Shown in pieces: positions 1 through 7,671 of a DNA stretch of 64,000 nucleotides; position 1 is the first letter of the stretch, and each line of letters opens with the position of its first letter. The DNA is from Phycisphaerales bacterium (lineage in GTDB: Bacteria; Planctomycetota; Phycisphaerae; Phycisphaerales; SM1A02): positions 54,096-118,095 of the forward strand of contig JASMLR010000008.1 in NCBI GenBank assembly GCA_030748575.1, in the 5' to 3' direction. The notes beneath the pieces were generated by a model that saw only the letters and a program-made list of their open reading frames with translations, searched no databases and was not told the DNA's origin. The translations under genes were made by a program, and so were the position numbers.

Positions 1-225
1 CAGGAGCACGACGATCGCCACGACGGCAAGGGTCGCGGCGATCGGCATGACGAAGTCGATCAGGGGGTTGCCCCCGGGCTTTGAGTTGGTGATCGGGACC
101 GAGGCCGCAGCGATCATGAGCCCGAGGTACAGAATCCGGACCGCCGTCAGCAGAAAGGGGGGGTCCGAGTGGCTCACTTCGTCCTTGGTGGATGTGCGTG
201 CTGCGTTCGACTGGGAATCCTGCAT
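1..225 (-). CDS. Partial membrane protein (N-terminus only)
   Basis: An open frame of 75 codons starts at ATG 225 and runs off the left edge. The visible part has a polar N-terminal tail of about 22 residues, then two hydrophobic segments (about residues 24-45 and 56-75) separated by a short NSKPGGN turn, so it is an integral membrane protein. The start is supported by a TACACT hexamer ending 7 nt upstream, the arrangement seen at many other starts here. Too little is visible to name the family. A multi-TM PIN/TRAM (YacL-like) protein is one possibility, but nothing diagnostic is inside the window. Confidence 0.5.
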   Translation of the reverse strand, partial: MQDSQSNAARTSTKDEVSHSDPPFLLTAVRILYLGLMIAAASVPITNSKPGGNPLIDFVMPIAATLAVVAIVVLL

Positions 226-232
226 CGCCGCG

Positions 233-238
233 AGTGTA
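233..238 (-). promoter_or_regulatory. -10-like TACACT for the leftmost gene
   Basis: TACACT on the minus strand ends 7 nt before ATG 225, so transcription would begin at or next to the start codon. No -35-like sequence or Shine-Dalgarno is visible. It lies back-to-back with the SRP RNA -10. Confidence 0.45.
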
Positions 239-257
239 CCAGTGCACTGCGGCGCGA

Positions 258-263
258 TACGAT
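258..263 (+). promoter_or_regulatory. -10-like TACGAT for SRP RNA
   Basis: TACGAT ends 7 nt before the first base of the long terminal helix of the SRP RNA (271), as expected for a -10 element. No clear -35 is seen 17 bp further up. Confidence 0.5.
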
Positions 264-270
264 GGACGCC

Positions 271-394
271 GGGGGTGTGGCAGGCGGCCGGGTCCTCTGG
301 GCGGTCGGCTCGTGAATCTGGTCAGGGCTTGATCGCAGCAGCCATAAGCGTCGCTGTCCGTGCCATTGGTTGCCTGGCCGCCTACCACGCCCCC
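271..394 (+). ncRNA. ffs: Bacterial signal recognition particle RNA (4.5S type)
   Basis: The strand contains the SRP RNA core GGTCAGG...AGCAGCC (320-343), the Ffh-binding helix. Long-range pairing closes it: 283-292 pairs with 373-382 over ten positions (one G-U), and outside this 271-280 pairs with 385-394 (one G-U), giving an almost continuous helix of about 22 bp and a hairpin RNA of about 124 nt. The apical loop region reads GCTTGATCGC rather than the common GGAA type. With Ffh the RNA targets nascent membrane and secreted proteins to the translocon. It lies just upstream of dnaX, as the SRP RNA gene does in several other bacteria. Exact ends are inferred from the helix. Confidence 0.88.
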
Positions 395-432
395 CTCCGT
401 CTCCAAGCCCTTGAGCATGAGGTTCTTCGCCG

Positions 433-2178
433 GTGAGTTACACCGTTCTAGCCCGTCGTTACAGAAGCCGCGACTTTGACGAAGTTGTGGGCCAGTCTGC
501 CATTGCCGACACGCTGAAGCGGGCGGTCGAGCATGACCGCACGGCACACGCCTATCTGTTCTGCGGCACCCGCGGGGTCGGGAAGACAACCATGGCCCGC
601 ATTTTCGCGCGGGCGATCAATGTGACGGGCGACCTTCAGGACGGAGACGCCATTGCCGAGGCGATCATGCGGGGCGACGATCTTGATGTCATCGAGATCG
701 ACGGGGCGTCCAATCGGGGCGTGCAGGAGGCCCGCGATCTCATTGCGGCGGCCGGTCTGTCCCCGGCCAGGTGTCAATGCCGGATCTACATCATCGACGA
801 AGTTCACATGTTGACGACCGAGTCGTTCAACACGCTCCTGAAGACCATGGAGGAGCCGCCGGACCACGTCAAGTTCATCCTGTGCACGACGGAGCCGCAC
901 AAGGTTCTGCAGACGATTCAGAGCAGATGCCAGCGGTTTGACTTCAAGCCGATCTCGGGGCGGCTGATCGCGGAGCACCTTCGATCCATTCTGGATGCCG
1001 AAGGCGTCTCGGCCGAGGACGCGGCGATCGCTCGAGTGGCGGAACTCGGCAACGGGTCCATGCGAGACGCGTTGAGCGTGATGGATCGGCTCCTTGCCGC
1101 TGAGGATGGCGGGATCACGCTCGACTTTGTTGAGGCGACGTTGGGCCTGCCCGCTCGCGCGCTCGTCGATGCCATCATCGATGCCATTGCATCGGGAGAT
1201 ACCGCGGGCGTGCTGACCTCTGCCGATGCCTTGCTTGCCGCCGGTACCAGTATCGAGCAGGCGATGGCGGCACTCGTTGAGTCCTTCAGGGCGATGCTGA
1301 TCGTCTCGGCGTGTGGGGCCACCAGTGAGGTGCTGGAGGCATCCGACGCCAGACGCAGCGTGGCAGTTGAGCAGGCCAGCCGGTTTGACGCCGCGTCAAT
1401 TGTCCACGCCATCGCCGTCTGCGACGCTGTCGCGAGGCAGGGGCGTCTGGGCGCCTCGGCGCGGGCCGTGATGGATGCGGGTCTGGTCCGATTGGCGTTG
1501 GGCAGCGCGCTGGTGGATCCATCGGCCATTGCAGCGATGCCGCCGTCTGAGGCCAACGCACCCCGCGGCGACGGCCCCAGCACGCCGCCGGCCGCCGCGA
1601 CGTCATCGACTGGAACGAAGGCGAAGGGAACTGCCAGGCGGCCCGCCAAGGCCCAGCCGAGCAAGTCCCAACCGAGCAAGTCCCAACCGAGCAAGTCCCA
1701 GGCGAGCAAGTCCCAGGCGAGCAGGCCCCAGGCGAGCAGGCCCCAGGCGAGCAAGTCCCAGGCGAGCAAGTCCCAGGCGAGCAAGGCCCAGGCGAGCAAG
1801 GCCGCCGCCGCGTCCGAGCCGCCTGCGGCCCGAGCCTCTCTGGAAGACATCTGGACCCGGCTCGTCTCCGAGGCGACGACGCAGGCCGCCAAGGCCGCGT
1901 TTGAAGGCATTCACCCGGTGCGGTTCGACGGCGATCTGGTCGTGGTCAGGTCCGAGGAAGGGCCGGTGCCGGCGGTGCTGGTCGAGCGGCTGGCAAGCCG
2001 CATGTCGGATGCAGCCGGGCGATCGGTCCGGGTGGAGTCGGACGCGCCGGCGAAGGCGCCCGCACCGACGGTCCCCGTGGAGGACGTTGACGACCCCCGG
2101 GTGGAACTGGCCAAAGATCTCTTCGATGCGACGGTGATCGACGTGCGAAAGGGACAGGGAGGTTCGAAGGATGTTTGA
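433..2178 (+). CDS. dnaX: DNA polymerase III subunit gamma/tau
   Basis: DnaX is the clamp-loader AAA+ ATPase of the replicative polymerase. Residues 1-350 match the family: RRYRSRDFDEVVGQ near the N-terminus, Walker A GTRGVGKT (45-52), Walker B IIDEVH (120-125) and the SRC box of the sensor region. The stretch after Walker A reads AINVTGDLQDGDAIAEAI, so the four-cysteine zinc module found in most DnaX proteins is missing. Residues about 407-456 are ten copies of a five-residue SKSQ(A/P)-type repeat forming a basic linker, followed by a C-terminal tau-like domain. No poly-A slippery heptamer is seen, so frameshift production of gamma is not suggested. The start is GTG 433, where MSYTVLARRYR begins as in the family. 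It overlaps ybaB by 8 nt. Confidence 0.93.
   Translation: MSYTVLARRYRSRDFDEVVGQSAIADTLKRAVEHDRTAHAYLFCGTRGVGKTTMARIFARAINVTGDLQDGDAIAEAIMRGDDLDVIEIDGASNRGVQEARDLIAAAGLSPARCQCRIYIIDEVHMLTTESFNTLLKTMEEPPDHVKFILCTTEPHKVLQTIQSRCQRFDFKPISGRLIAEHLRSILDAEGVSAEDAAIARVAELGNGSMRDALSVMDRLLAAEDGGITLDFVEATLGLPARALVDAIIDAIASGDTAGVLTSADALLAAGTSIEQAMAALVESFRAMLIVSACGATSEVLEASDARRSVAVEQASRFDAASIVHAIAVCDAVARQGRLGASARAVMDAGLVRLALGSALVDPSAIAAMPPSEANAPRGDGPSTPPAAATSSTGTKAKGTARRPAKAQPSKSQPSKSQPSKSQASKSQASRPQASRPQASKSQASKSQASKAQASKAAAASEPPAARASLEDIWTRLVSEATTQAAKAAFEGIHPVRFDGDLVVVRSEEGPVPAVLVERLASRMSDAAGRSVRVESDAPAKAPAPTVPVEDVDDPRVELAKDLFDATVIDVRKGQGGSKDV
1651..1800 (+). repeat. 15-bp tandem repeat inside dnaX (10 units)
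   Basis: Ten consecutive 15-bp units close to GCGAGCAAGTCCCAG encode the pentapeptide repeat in the DnaX linker. The unit is a multiple of three, so copy-number change would keep the frame. Variants at the second and fourth codons (CCG/GCG, TCC/GCC/CCC) show the units have begun to diverge. Confidence 0.9.
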
Positions 2179-2497
2179 CGGACTCAAGAACATGGCGGGA
2201 ATGGCCTCGATCATGCGTGACCTTCCGAAGCTGCAGGCGCGCATGGAGGAGGTGAAGGCCTCGCTGAGCGGTGTGCGCGTTCAGGCAGTCAGTGAGGGCG
2301 GCCGCGTGACCGTGACCGCTGATGCCGCGGGTAATCTCGTGGATCTGACCGTGAGCGGCGGCAGCGACGAGGAGATTCTCGAGACGGCGAATCGCGCTCT
2401 GGTGATGGGGCGGCAGGAGGCGCAGCGGCGACTGTCGGACGTGGCCCGCGAGATGGGACTTCCGAGCGAAGGGCTCGGCCTGCCGGGGGCGATGTAG
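2171..2497 (+). CDS. YbaB/EbfC family nucleoid-associated protein
   Basis: A small (108 aa) protein of the YbaB/EbfC family, dimeric DNA-binding proteins almost always encoded between dnaX and recR. It begins MFDGLKNMAGM and has the family pattern of an amphipathic helix (PKLQARMEEVKASLS) followed by beta strands (VQAVSEGGRVTVTADAAGNLVDLTV) and a C-terminal helix. The ATG lies 8 nt inside the end of dnaX, so translation is probably coupled. The stop codon shares one base with the recR GTG. Function beyond DNA binding is not clear for the family. Confidence 0.9.
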   Translation: MFDGLKNMAGMASIMRDLPKLQARMEEVKASLSGVRVQAVSEGGRVTVTADAAGNLVDLTVSGGSDEEILETANRALVMGRQEAQRRLSDVAREMGLPSEGLGLPGAM

Positions 2498-3126
2498 TGT
2501 CCTCCGGAGGCGGCTATCCAGAGCCGGTCGAGCGATTGATCGAGCGTCTTCAGCGGATGCCCGGTATCGGCCGCCGGACCGCGACTCGGCTGGCCTTTCA
2601 TCTGCTCAAGGCCCCGCCGGAGGAAGGCGAGACACTTGCCTCGGCGATCCTTGACGTCCGCCGCCGCGTCGCGTGCTGCGAGATCTGCTGGCAACTGACG
2701 GACGTGCAGCCGTGCCGGATCTGCGAGGATCCGAACCGGGACGCGTCCTGCGTGCTCGTCGTCGAGCAGCCACGCGACCTCATGAGCATGGAGGCGACCG
2801 GGTTGCACCGGGGTGTGTATCACGTTCTGACCGGGCGGCTCGATCCGCTTGGGGGTGTGGGGCCGGAGGACATCACGGCGCAGGCGCTCCTGGACCGCGT
2901 CGATACGCCGGCTGCCAATGCTCGAGGTGTTCAGGTGGAAGAGGTCATCCTTGGGCTCAGCCCCACGCTTGAAGGCGATACGACCGCCCACTTTCTTGCC
3001 GAGACGCTCGCTGACCGCGCGGTGACCGTGACGAGGCTCGCTCGCGGCCTTCCTTCCGGTGCGGCCCTGGAGTTCGCGACGCCGGCCGTGCTGGCTGACG
3101 CGCTGCTGGGCCGGACGCCGGCCTGA
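2497..3126 (+). CDS. recR: Recombination mediator RecR
   Basis: RecR works with RecO/RecF to load RecA on gapped DNA. Features in order: helix-hairpin-helix MPGIGRRTATRLAFHLL (21-37), Cys4 zinc finger C61-x2-C64-x8-C73-x2-C76, then a Toprim domain (CVLVVEQPRD; HVLTGRLDPLGGVGPEDI) and the C-terminal VTRLARGLPSG Walker B-like region. Length (209 aa) is typical. The start is GTG 2497, overlapping the ybaB stop by one base. The order dnaX-ybaB-recR is the standard bacterial arrangement. Confidence 0.95.
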   Translation: MSSGGGYPEPVERLIERLQRMPGIGRRTATRLAFHLLKAPPEEGETLASAILDVRRRVACCEICWQLTDVQPCRICEDPNRDASCVLVVEQPRDLMSMEATGLHRGVYHVLTGRLDPLGGVGPEDITAQALLDRVDTPAANARGVQVEEVILGLSPTLEGDTTAHFLAETLADRAVTVTRLARGLPSGAALEFATPAVLADALLGRTPA

Positions 3127-3180
3127 GCAAGTGCCTGAACAGGTGCCTGAGCACGCTGCAGGCCTGGGCGGGGTTGCCCG

Positions 3181-3186
3181 TACCAT
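3181..3186 (+). promoter_or_regulatory. -10-like TACCAT before rpoN
   Basis: TACCAT ends 6 nt before ATG 3193 and there is no Shine-Dalgarno between them, consistent with a leaderless transcript. No -35 is evident. Confidence 0.35.
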
Positions 3187-3192
3187 GGGGCG

Positions 3193-4704
3193 ATGGGTAT
3201 GGAGTTTGAAACCCGCCAACAGGCCGGGCTGACGCAGCAGCAGAAGCTGAGCCCGAGGATGATCCAGTCCATGGAGATCCTCCAGATGCCGGTGCAGGCA
3301 CTGCAGGAGCGGGTGGACCACGAACTGGAAGCCAACATCGCGCTCGAAGTTGATGAGCATCTCGCGGGAGCCGAGGGGCCGACCGAAGGGGAGATCGAGG
3401 ACGAAGAACTCGTTGTTGGCGAGTCGGACGCGTCCGGCGACGGGGCCGACGACTTTGAGCGGCTGGCGACGATGGAAAAGTCGTACGGCGAGGCCTTTGA
3501 CAACGAGTATTCCTCATCAAGCTGGTCCGCCTCTCGCATGGCCGGAGAGCGTGATCGCAAGATGGATGCGATGGCCAATCTCAGCGCGCGGTCCGAGAGC
3601 CTGGTCGACCAGGTACTCCACCAGTGGTCCTTTGCCGAAGTGCCGGACGACATTGCCGTGGCCGGGCGAGTGCTCATTGAGCATCTCAACGACGACGGGC
3701 TTCTCGATCTCCCACTGGAGGAGATCTCCGCTCGTCAGGCCGAGGATGAACCCGTCTCGGTGGCGAAGTTGGAGCAGGCCAAGGCGGTCCTGCAGGGCAT
3801 CGTCGAGCCCCCCGGCATTGCGGCCTTGACGATCAAGGAGTGTCTCCTTCAGCAGGTCGATGCCTGGAAGCGGCGTGAGGGAGAGGATGTGGAAGCCTGG
3901 GGACGCGTCGGGGCGCTCATCGAAGATCATCTGGACGACCTGGTGCAGAACCGTCTTCCCGCGATTGCCCGCCGAACCGATCTGGACATCGACGGCATCA
4001 AGCATGCGATGCGACTCATGCACCGGCTGAGCCTCTCGCCCGGCCGAGAAGTGGTCGATGAGCATGTGCCGCCCGTGCTTCCGGACGTCATTGTGGAGTA
4101 CGACCAGGGGCAGGACTGCTACGTCGCGGCGCTCTGCGATGGCGTCGTGCCGCCGCTGCGAGTCTCACCGAGGTATCAGGAGATGGCGTCCGACAAGGGC
4201 GTGGACGCAGATACCCGGGCGTTTCTGTCTCGAAGCGTCGGAAACGCGCGGTGGTTGATCGAATCGATCAATCAGCGTCGCAATGCGCTGCTTCGCGTTG
4301 TTGAGGTGGTTCTGGATCGGCAGCGTGGTTGGTTCGATCAGGGGGCGAGGGGCCTCAAACCACTGCCGATGACCGAGGTCGCTGACCTGCTTGGTGTCCA
4401 TGTGGCGACGGTGAGTCGAGCTGTTTCCGAGAAGTGGATGCAGACGCCTCGGGGCATTGTGCCGCTCCGCCGGTTCTTCTCAGGTGGGACGGAAACGAGC
4501 AGCGGCGAGGACATGTCCTGGGAGGCGGTGAAAGCCCTGCTTCAGGACATTGTTGCCGAGGAAGATCCAGCCAAGCCGCTTGGGGATGAGGCGCTGGCCG
4601 CCGCACTTCGGGAGCGGGGTGTGGCCATCGCACGTCGAACCGTCGTCAAGTACCGCCAGCAACTCGGCATCCCGCCTGCGAGACTCCGACGAACGTACGG
4701 TTGA
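3193..4704 (+). CDS. rpoN: RNA polymerase sigma-54 factor
   Basis: RpoN directs RNA polymerase to -24/-12 promoters and needs AAA+ enhancer-binding activators, none of which is in this window. Region I is at the N-terminus (QQQKLSPRMIQSMEILQMP, Gln/Leu-rich, about residues 14-35). It is followed by an acidic region II (about 50-95), the core-binding domain, the helix-turn-helix (VADLLGVHVATVSRAVSEKW), and the RpoN box ARRTVVKYRQQLGIPP near residue 480. Length (503 aa) is normal. ATG 3193 is used; ATG 3199 two codons later is an alternative. It converges on frr with only 7 bp between stops. Confidence 0.95.
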   Translation: MGMEFETRQQAGLTQQQKLSPRMIQSMEILQMPVQALQERVDHELEANIALEVDEHLAGAEGPTEGEIEDEELVVGESDASGDGADDFERLATMEKSYGEAFDNEYSSSSWSASRMAGERDRKMDAMANLSARSESLVDQVLHQWSFAEVPDDIAVAGRVLIEHLNDDGLLDLPLEEISARQAEDEPVSVAKLEQAKAVLQGIVEPPGIAALTIKECLLQQVDAWKRREGEDVEAWGRVGALIEDHLDDLVQNRLPAIARRTDLDIDGIKHAMRLMHRLSLSPGREVVDEHVPPVLPDVIVEYDQGQDCYVAALCDGVVPPLRVSPRYQEMASDKGVDADTRAFLSRSVGNARWLIESINQRRNALLRVVEVVLDRQRGWFDQGARGLKPLPMTEVADLLGVHVATVSRAVSEKWMQTPRGIVPLRRFFSGGTETSSGEDMSWEAVKALLQDIVAEEDPAKPLGDEALAAALRERGVAIARRTVVKYRQQLGIPPARLRRTYG

Positions 4705-4711
4705 GTCGACG

Positions 4712-5275
4712 TCAGACTTGCTCGACTTCCGACGTCTTGTCGTTGCAGAGCGTGTCGATCTGCCCGGCCTTGGACTTGGTCAGATCGTCGATCTCGTTCT
4801 TGAGGTCCTTGCCCTGATCTTCGGAGAGCGAATTGCTCTTGTCCTTGATGCGGGCGTCCACCTGTTTCATCGCGTCGCGGCGTTCGTTGCGAATGGCGAT
4901 CCGGGTTTCTTCGGCGAGCTTGCGAACCTGAGCCGCGAGTTGCTTGCGGCGGTCAGCCGAGGGCGGTGGCACGTTGATCCGGATCTGCTCGCCTTCCACC
5001 TGTGGATTCAGGCCAAGGTCCGCCGCCTCGATCGACTTGGCGATCCCGTTCTTGAGCGTTGGATCGAAGGGCTTGACGAGCAATTGGGTGGCTTCGGGCA
5101 CCGAGACCGCCGCGACATCCCGCAGGTCAACCATGGACCCATAGGCATCCACCTTGAGGTACTCAAGCAGCGCCGTGCTGGCCCGCCCCGTGCGAATGCC
5201 GCGTAGTTCGTGTTGGTAATACTCGATGGACTTGTCCATCCGAGCTCGAGTTTCCTTGACGATGGCGTCGCTCAT
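4712..5275 (-). CDS. frr: Ribosome recycling factor
   Basis: RRF splits the post-termination ribosome with EF-G. The protein has the family length (187 aa) and signatures: an N-terminal helix with ELRGIRTGRAS, then VDAYGSMVDLRDVAAVSVPEA, INVPPPSADRRKQLAAQV, and a long C-terminal helix. It begins MSDAIVKETRARMDKSIEYY after an AGAAGG Shine-Dalgarno. It lies 22 bp downstream of pyrH, the usual order, and is probably cotranscribed with it. Confidence 0.95.
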   Translation of the reverse strand: MSDAIVKETRARMDKSIEYYQHELRGIRTGRASTALLEYLKVDAYGSMVDLRDVAAVSVPEATQLLVKPFDPTLKNGIAKSIEAADLGLNPQVEGEQIRINVPPPSADRRKQLAAQVRKLAEETRIAIRNERRDAMKQVDARIKDKSNSLSEDQGKDLKNEIDDLTKSKAGQIDTLCNDKTSEVEQV

Positions 5276-5297
5276 GCCTTCTCACTCCGTTCTGCCG

Positions 5298-6041
5298 TCA
5301 GGTGGTCGTTGCGGGCTCAGTGTTGTGAATCAGCGTGCCGACCTGCTCGCCCTCCACGACCCGCCTGATGTTGCCAGCCTGCTTGAAGTCAAACACGATG
5401 ACCGGAAGATCGTGTTCCATGCACATCGAGAGCGCGGTCAGATCCATGACGCCAAGCCGGCTCTCGATCGCGGTCGCGAAGGTGAGCGTGTCAAAGCGTT
5501 CGGCATCGGGATTGGTGGTGGGGTCGGCGGCATAGACGCCGTCCACCTTGGTCGCCTTGAGTACGACGTCGCAGTTGAGCTCTGTGGCTCTGAGCGACGC
5601 GCAGGTGTCGGTGGTGAAGAACGGGTTGCCTGTACCTGCTGCAAGGATGATGCAGCGGCCCTTCTCCATGTGCCGGAGCGCCCGCTTCCGGATGAACGGT
5701 TCTGCGATGGAGGGCATGTTGATCGCAGACATCAGTCGGGCGGGTTGGCCCAGATGCTCGATCGCTTCCTTGAGTGCCATGCCGTTCATGACCGTCCCGA
5801 GCATGCCCATGTAGTCGGCCGTCGACTGGTCAATGCCCAACTCGCGTGCGAGGTTTGCGCCGCGAATCATGTTTCCGCCTCCGACGACGACCGCCAGACC
5901 GACTCCGGTGCCGGCGACCGAGCAGATCTCGGCGGCAATGCTCCGAAGCTCGTCGCCGTCGATACCTCCCACGCCCGGGTCGGAGAAGCTCTCTCCACTG
6001 ATCTTCAGTAGCACGCGGTTGTAGGGGGAGCGGCCCGTCAT
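5298..6041 (-). CDS. pyrH: Uridylate kinase
   Basis: PyrH phosphorylates UMP to UDP in pyrimidine synthesis. It is an amino-acid-kinase-fold enzyme of 247 aa with RVLLKISGE at the N-terminus, the GGGNMIRG loop, the TADYMGMLGTVMN helix that contacts UMP, and GNPFFTTDTCASLRA. A GAGGA Shine-Dalgarno precedes ATG 6041. frr follows 22 bp downstream. rpsB and tsf, which often precede pyrH in other bacteria, are not here; a hypothetical gene takes that place. Confidence 0.95.
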   Translation of the reverse strand: MTGRSPYNRVLLKISGESFSDPGVGGIDGDELRSIAAEICSVAGTGVGLAVVVGGGNMIRGANLARELGIDQSTADYMGMLGTVMNGMALKEAIEHLGQPARLMSAINMPSIAEPFIRKRALRHMEKGRCIILAAGTGNPFFTTDTCASLRATELNCDVVLKATKVDGVYAADPTTNPDAERFDTLTFATAIESRLGVMDLTALSMCMEHDLPVIVFDFKQAGNIRRVVEGEQVGTLIHNTEPATTT

Positions 6042-6101
6042 GGTGTCCTCGCAGATCCGACCATTGAACGACGCCGGTGGTCGCTGGTCAAGTTGGAGTG
6101 A

Positions 6102-6563
6102 CTACGCACCCTGAAGCCAGTTCAGGCGTTGCTGCAGCAAAGACGTGACATCGTCGAGCATGTTCCGGGCGGCGACCGGCCACACGGCCCAGCAGGTCGA
6201 GTACGGCTCGGAGGCAAGTTCCAGCCCGTCCCGGATGGTCCGTTTCATGCGGCGGGTGTTGAGTTGCGACAGAAACTCCTGGTCGAGCGGCGAGGCAATC
6301 TGGAGGTTGTCCGGTGCCGGGACGATGATGGCGACCGGGTTGTCCTGCTCGGTCGCTTCGTTCTCAAGGAAGTAGGCCACCGTCCAGAACCAGCAGTCTC
6401 CGTACCACCGGAGGCCTTCAATCAGCTTGCACTGGGTATGGAGAAAGTCGCGTGTGGCGTCGAAGAGTTCCGCAGCGGGGACCGGGAGGTCCATTCGCAA
6501 GTCATCGATCGACGGGACGTTGAGTTCGTCCTGCCACGGTGATCTTTTGTCTGTCATCGACAT
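6102..6563 (-). CDS. Hypothetical protein (153 aa)
   Basis: A soluble protein of unknown family. It has no signal peptide or TM segment and is Trp- and Asp-rich (for example WYGDCWFWTVAYFLENE), with a C-terminal amphipathic helix (MLDDVTSLLQQRLNWL). The open frame extends upstream to 6662, but that part has unlikely composition. I chose ATG 6563 (MSMTDKRSP) because a TACAAT hexamer ends 8 nt before it; ATG 6557 is also possible. The gene precedes pyrH-frr on the same strand (60-bp gap) and is divergent from the response regulator. Confidence 0.7.
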   Translation of the reverse strand: MSMTDKRSPWQDELNVPSIDDLRMDLPVPAAELFDATRDFLHTQCKLIEGLRWYGDCWFWTVAYFLENEATEQDNPVAIIVPAPDNLQIASPLDQEFLSQLNTRRMKRTIRDGLELASEPYSTCWAVWPVAARNMLDDVTSLLQQRLNWLQGA

Positions 6564-6571
6564 GGAGGGGC

Positions 6572-6577
6572 ATTGTA
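6572..6577 (-). promoter_or_regulatory. -10-like TACAAT for the 153-aa gene
   Basis: TACAAT on the minus strand, five of six matches to TATAAT, ends 8 nt before ATG 6563. A leaderless transcript would cover the hypothetical gene and perhaps pyrH-frr. Confidence 0.45.
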
Positions 6578-6621
6578 CCGTTCCGAGGCCGGAAGGCGGG
6601 GCGGGAGGCCCGGCCCGCCTG

Positions 6622-6627
6622 TAGAAT
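6622..6627 (+). promoter_or_regulatory. -10-like TAGAAT for the response regulator
   Basis: TAGAAT, five of six matches to TATAAT, ends 7 nt before ATG 6635, and no Shine-Dalgarno can fit between them. Confidence 0.45.
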
Positions 6628-6634
6628 CGTCGGC

Positions 6635-7171
6635 ATGCCGCTTCCCGACAGCTCGGCCCCACCCGTGGCGGACGTTTCTTCCGCCCGAATTCTGCTGGTC
6701 GATGACAACCTGCAGAACCTGGAACTCATGGAGGCCTATCTCGCGGAACTCGGATGCCAGGTGCAGACGGCGGAGGATGGCGTTGCGGCCATCGAGGCCA
6801 TCGAGGCGTCGCCTCCCGACCTGATCCTTCTGGACGTCATGATGCCCAGAATGTCCGGTTTCGAGGTGTGCCAGCGGATCAAGGCCCAGCCCGCGACGCG
6901 AGACATCATCGTCATCATGGTGACGGCCTTGAATGAAGTCGGGGACTTCGAACGGGCCGTCGAGTGCGGGACGAATGACTTCATTGCCAAGCCTGTCAAC
7001 AAGGTTGAATTGCTGGCTCGGGTTCGGTCGCTGCTGGACCTGCGAATGCGGCAGCAGCAGGGGAGCCCGGTCGGATCAGAGATTCGGCCCCGCGCCTCGG
7101 ACATCGAGGGTCTGACCGATGAGGGGGATTGCATGCTCCCGCCGCCCGTTGAGGAAGACTCGGCAGGCTGA
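6635..7171 (+). CDS. Single-domain response regulator
   Basis: A CheY-like receiver: RILLVDDN supplies the acidic pocket (D23, D24), D67 in LILLDVMMPRMSG is the phospho-acceptor, T97 (MVTALNE) the switch Thr and K119 (IAKPVN) the conserved Lys. After the receiver (about residues 17-140) comes a 35-40 residue tail rich in Pro, Asp and Glu with no recognisable output domain, so it probably acts by protein contact. No histidine kinase is adjacent. The frame is open upstream to 6539, but MPLPDSS at 6635 fits both the receiver start and the -10 placement. Confidence 0.88.
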   Translation: MPLPDSSAPPVADVSSARILLVDDNLQNLELMEAYLAELGCQVQTAEDGVAAIEAIEASPPDLILLDVMMPRMSGFEVCQRIKAQPATRDIIVIMVTALNEVGDFERAVECGTNDFIAKPVNKVELLARVRSLLDLRMRQQQGSPVGSEIRPRASDIEGLTDEGDCMLPPPVEEDSAG

Positions 7172-7183
7172 GCGGCGGCGCGC

Positions 7184-7233
7184 GATGACGCCGGTCCCAC
7201 CTTCGGCCACATCGGGCCGGTACCGGCGTCATC
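7184..7233. terminator. Inverted repeat between convergent genes
   Basis: GATGACGCCGGT (7184-7195) and ACCGGCGTCATC (7222-7233) form a perfect 12-bp stem around a 26-nt loop, between the 3' ends of the response regulator and the small minus-strand gene. It probably acts as a bidirectional terminator, although no clear T-run follows. Confidence 0.55.
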
Positions 7234-7263
7234 GATCGTTGTTTGTGAAAGGCGCTGCGTCGA

Positions 7264-7461
7264 TCAGGCTGCTGCAGCCCGGCTTGTGATGGCCGGGGTG
7301 TCACCGGGGCGAACCCAGGCGGAGCCCTTGGGATCAAAGCGGCTCATGAGGTGATCGAGGTACGAGCGGAGCGCGGTGGGCGTGAAGGTGATCAGCCAGT
7401 CGACCGGGGCCGTCGGATTGTGGGTGCGGATGGCATCGATCAGATGGGCTTTGCTGTCCAT
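7264..7461 (-). CDS. Small conserved-looking hypothetical protein (65 aa)
   Basis: A 65-residue protein with the pattern HLIDAIRTHNPTAPVDWL...ALRSYLDHLMSRFDPKG and no TM segment. An AGGAG lies upstream of ATG 7461 at a wide spacing. The IRxxNPTAxxxxL...LxxYLDHL layout looks like small proteins I associate with planctomycete genomes, but I cannot assign a function. The ~210 bp upstream holds an A+T-rich patch (about 7627-7650) and no other gene. Confidence 0.65.
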   Translation of the reverse strand: MDSKAHLIDAIRTHNPTAPVDWLITFTPTALRSYLDHLMSRFDPKGSAWVRPGDTPAITSRAAAA

Positions 7462-7671
7462 GGGCTCGCTCGTCTCCTGTGCGGGGTGGGCTCTTGCCGA
7501 CCCGAGGCTTCACTTCGGCTCCGCGGCGTGCCCTGGTGGAAGTGATAACTGGCCTCCAGGGCGAGAAAACGCGGGTTGAACGCGCTGACCACACCATGTC
7601 GGGCGTGCCGGCGGCTCCAGCAACACAACATATGGGGGGTGATTTTTTCTTCGCCCAACGTCCGGAAGGGG

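Noticed and set aside
47..436. 129-codon open frame over the SRP RNA
   Set aside because: It spans the divergent promoters and the SRP RNA, and its product has no family features.
1621..1810. CRISPR-like array in dnaX
   Set aside because: The units are 15 bp, in frame, contiguous and without spacers; they encode a pentapeptide repeat.
433..2178. Programmed frameshift site for the gamma form of DnaX
   Set aside because: No A-AAA-AAG-type slippery heptamer with a downstream hairpin was seen.
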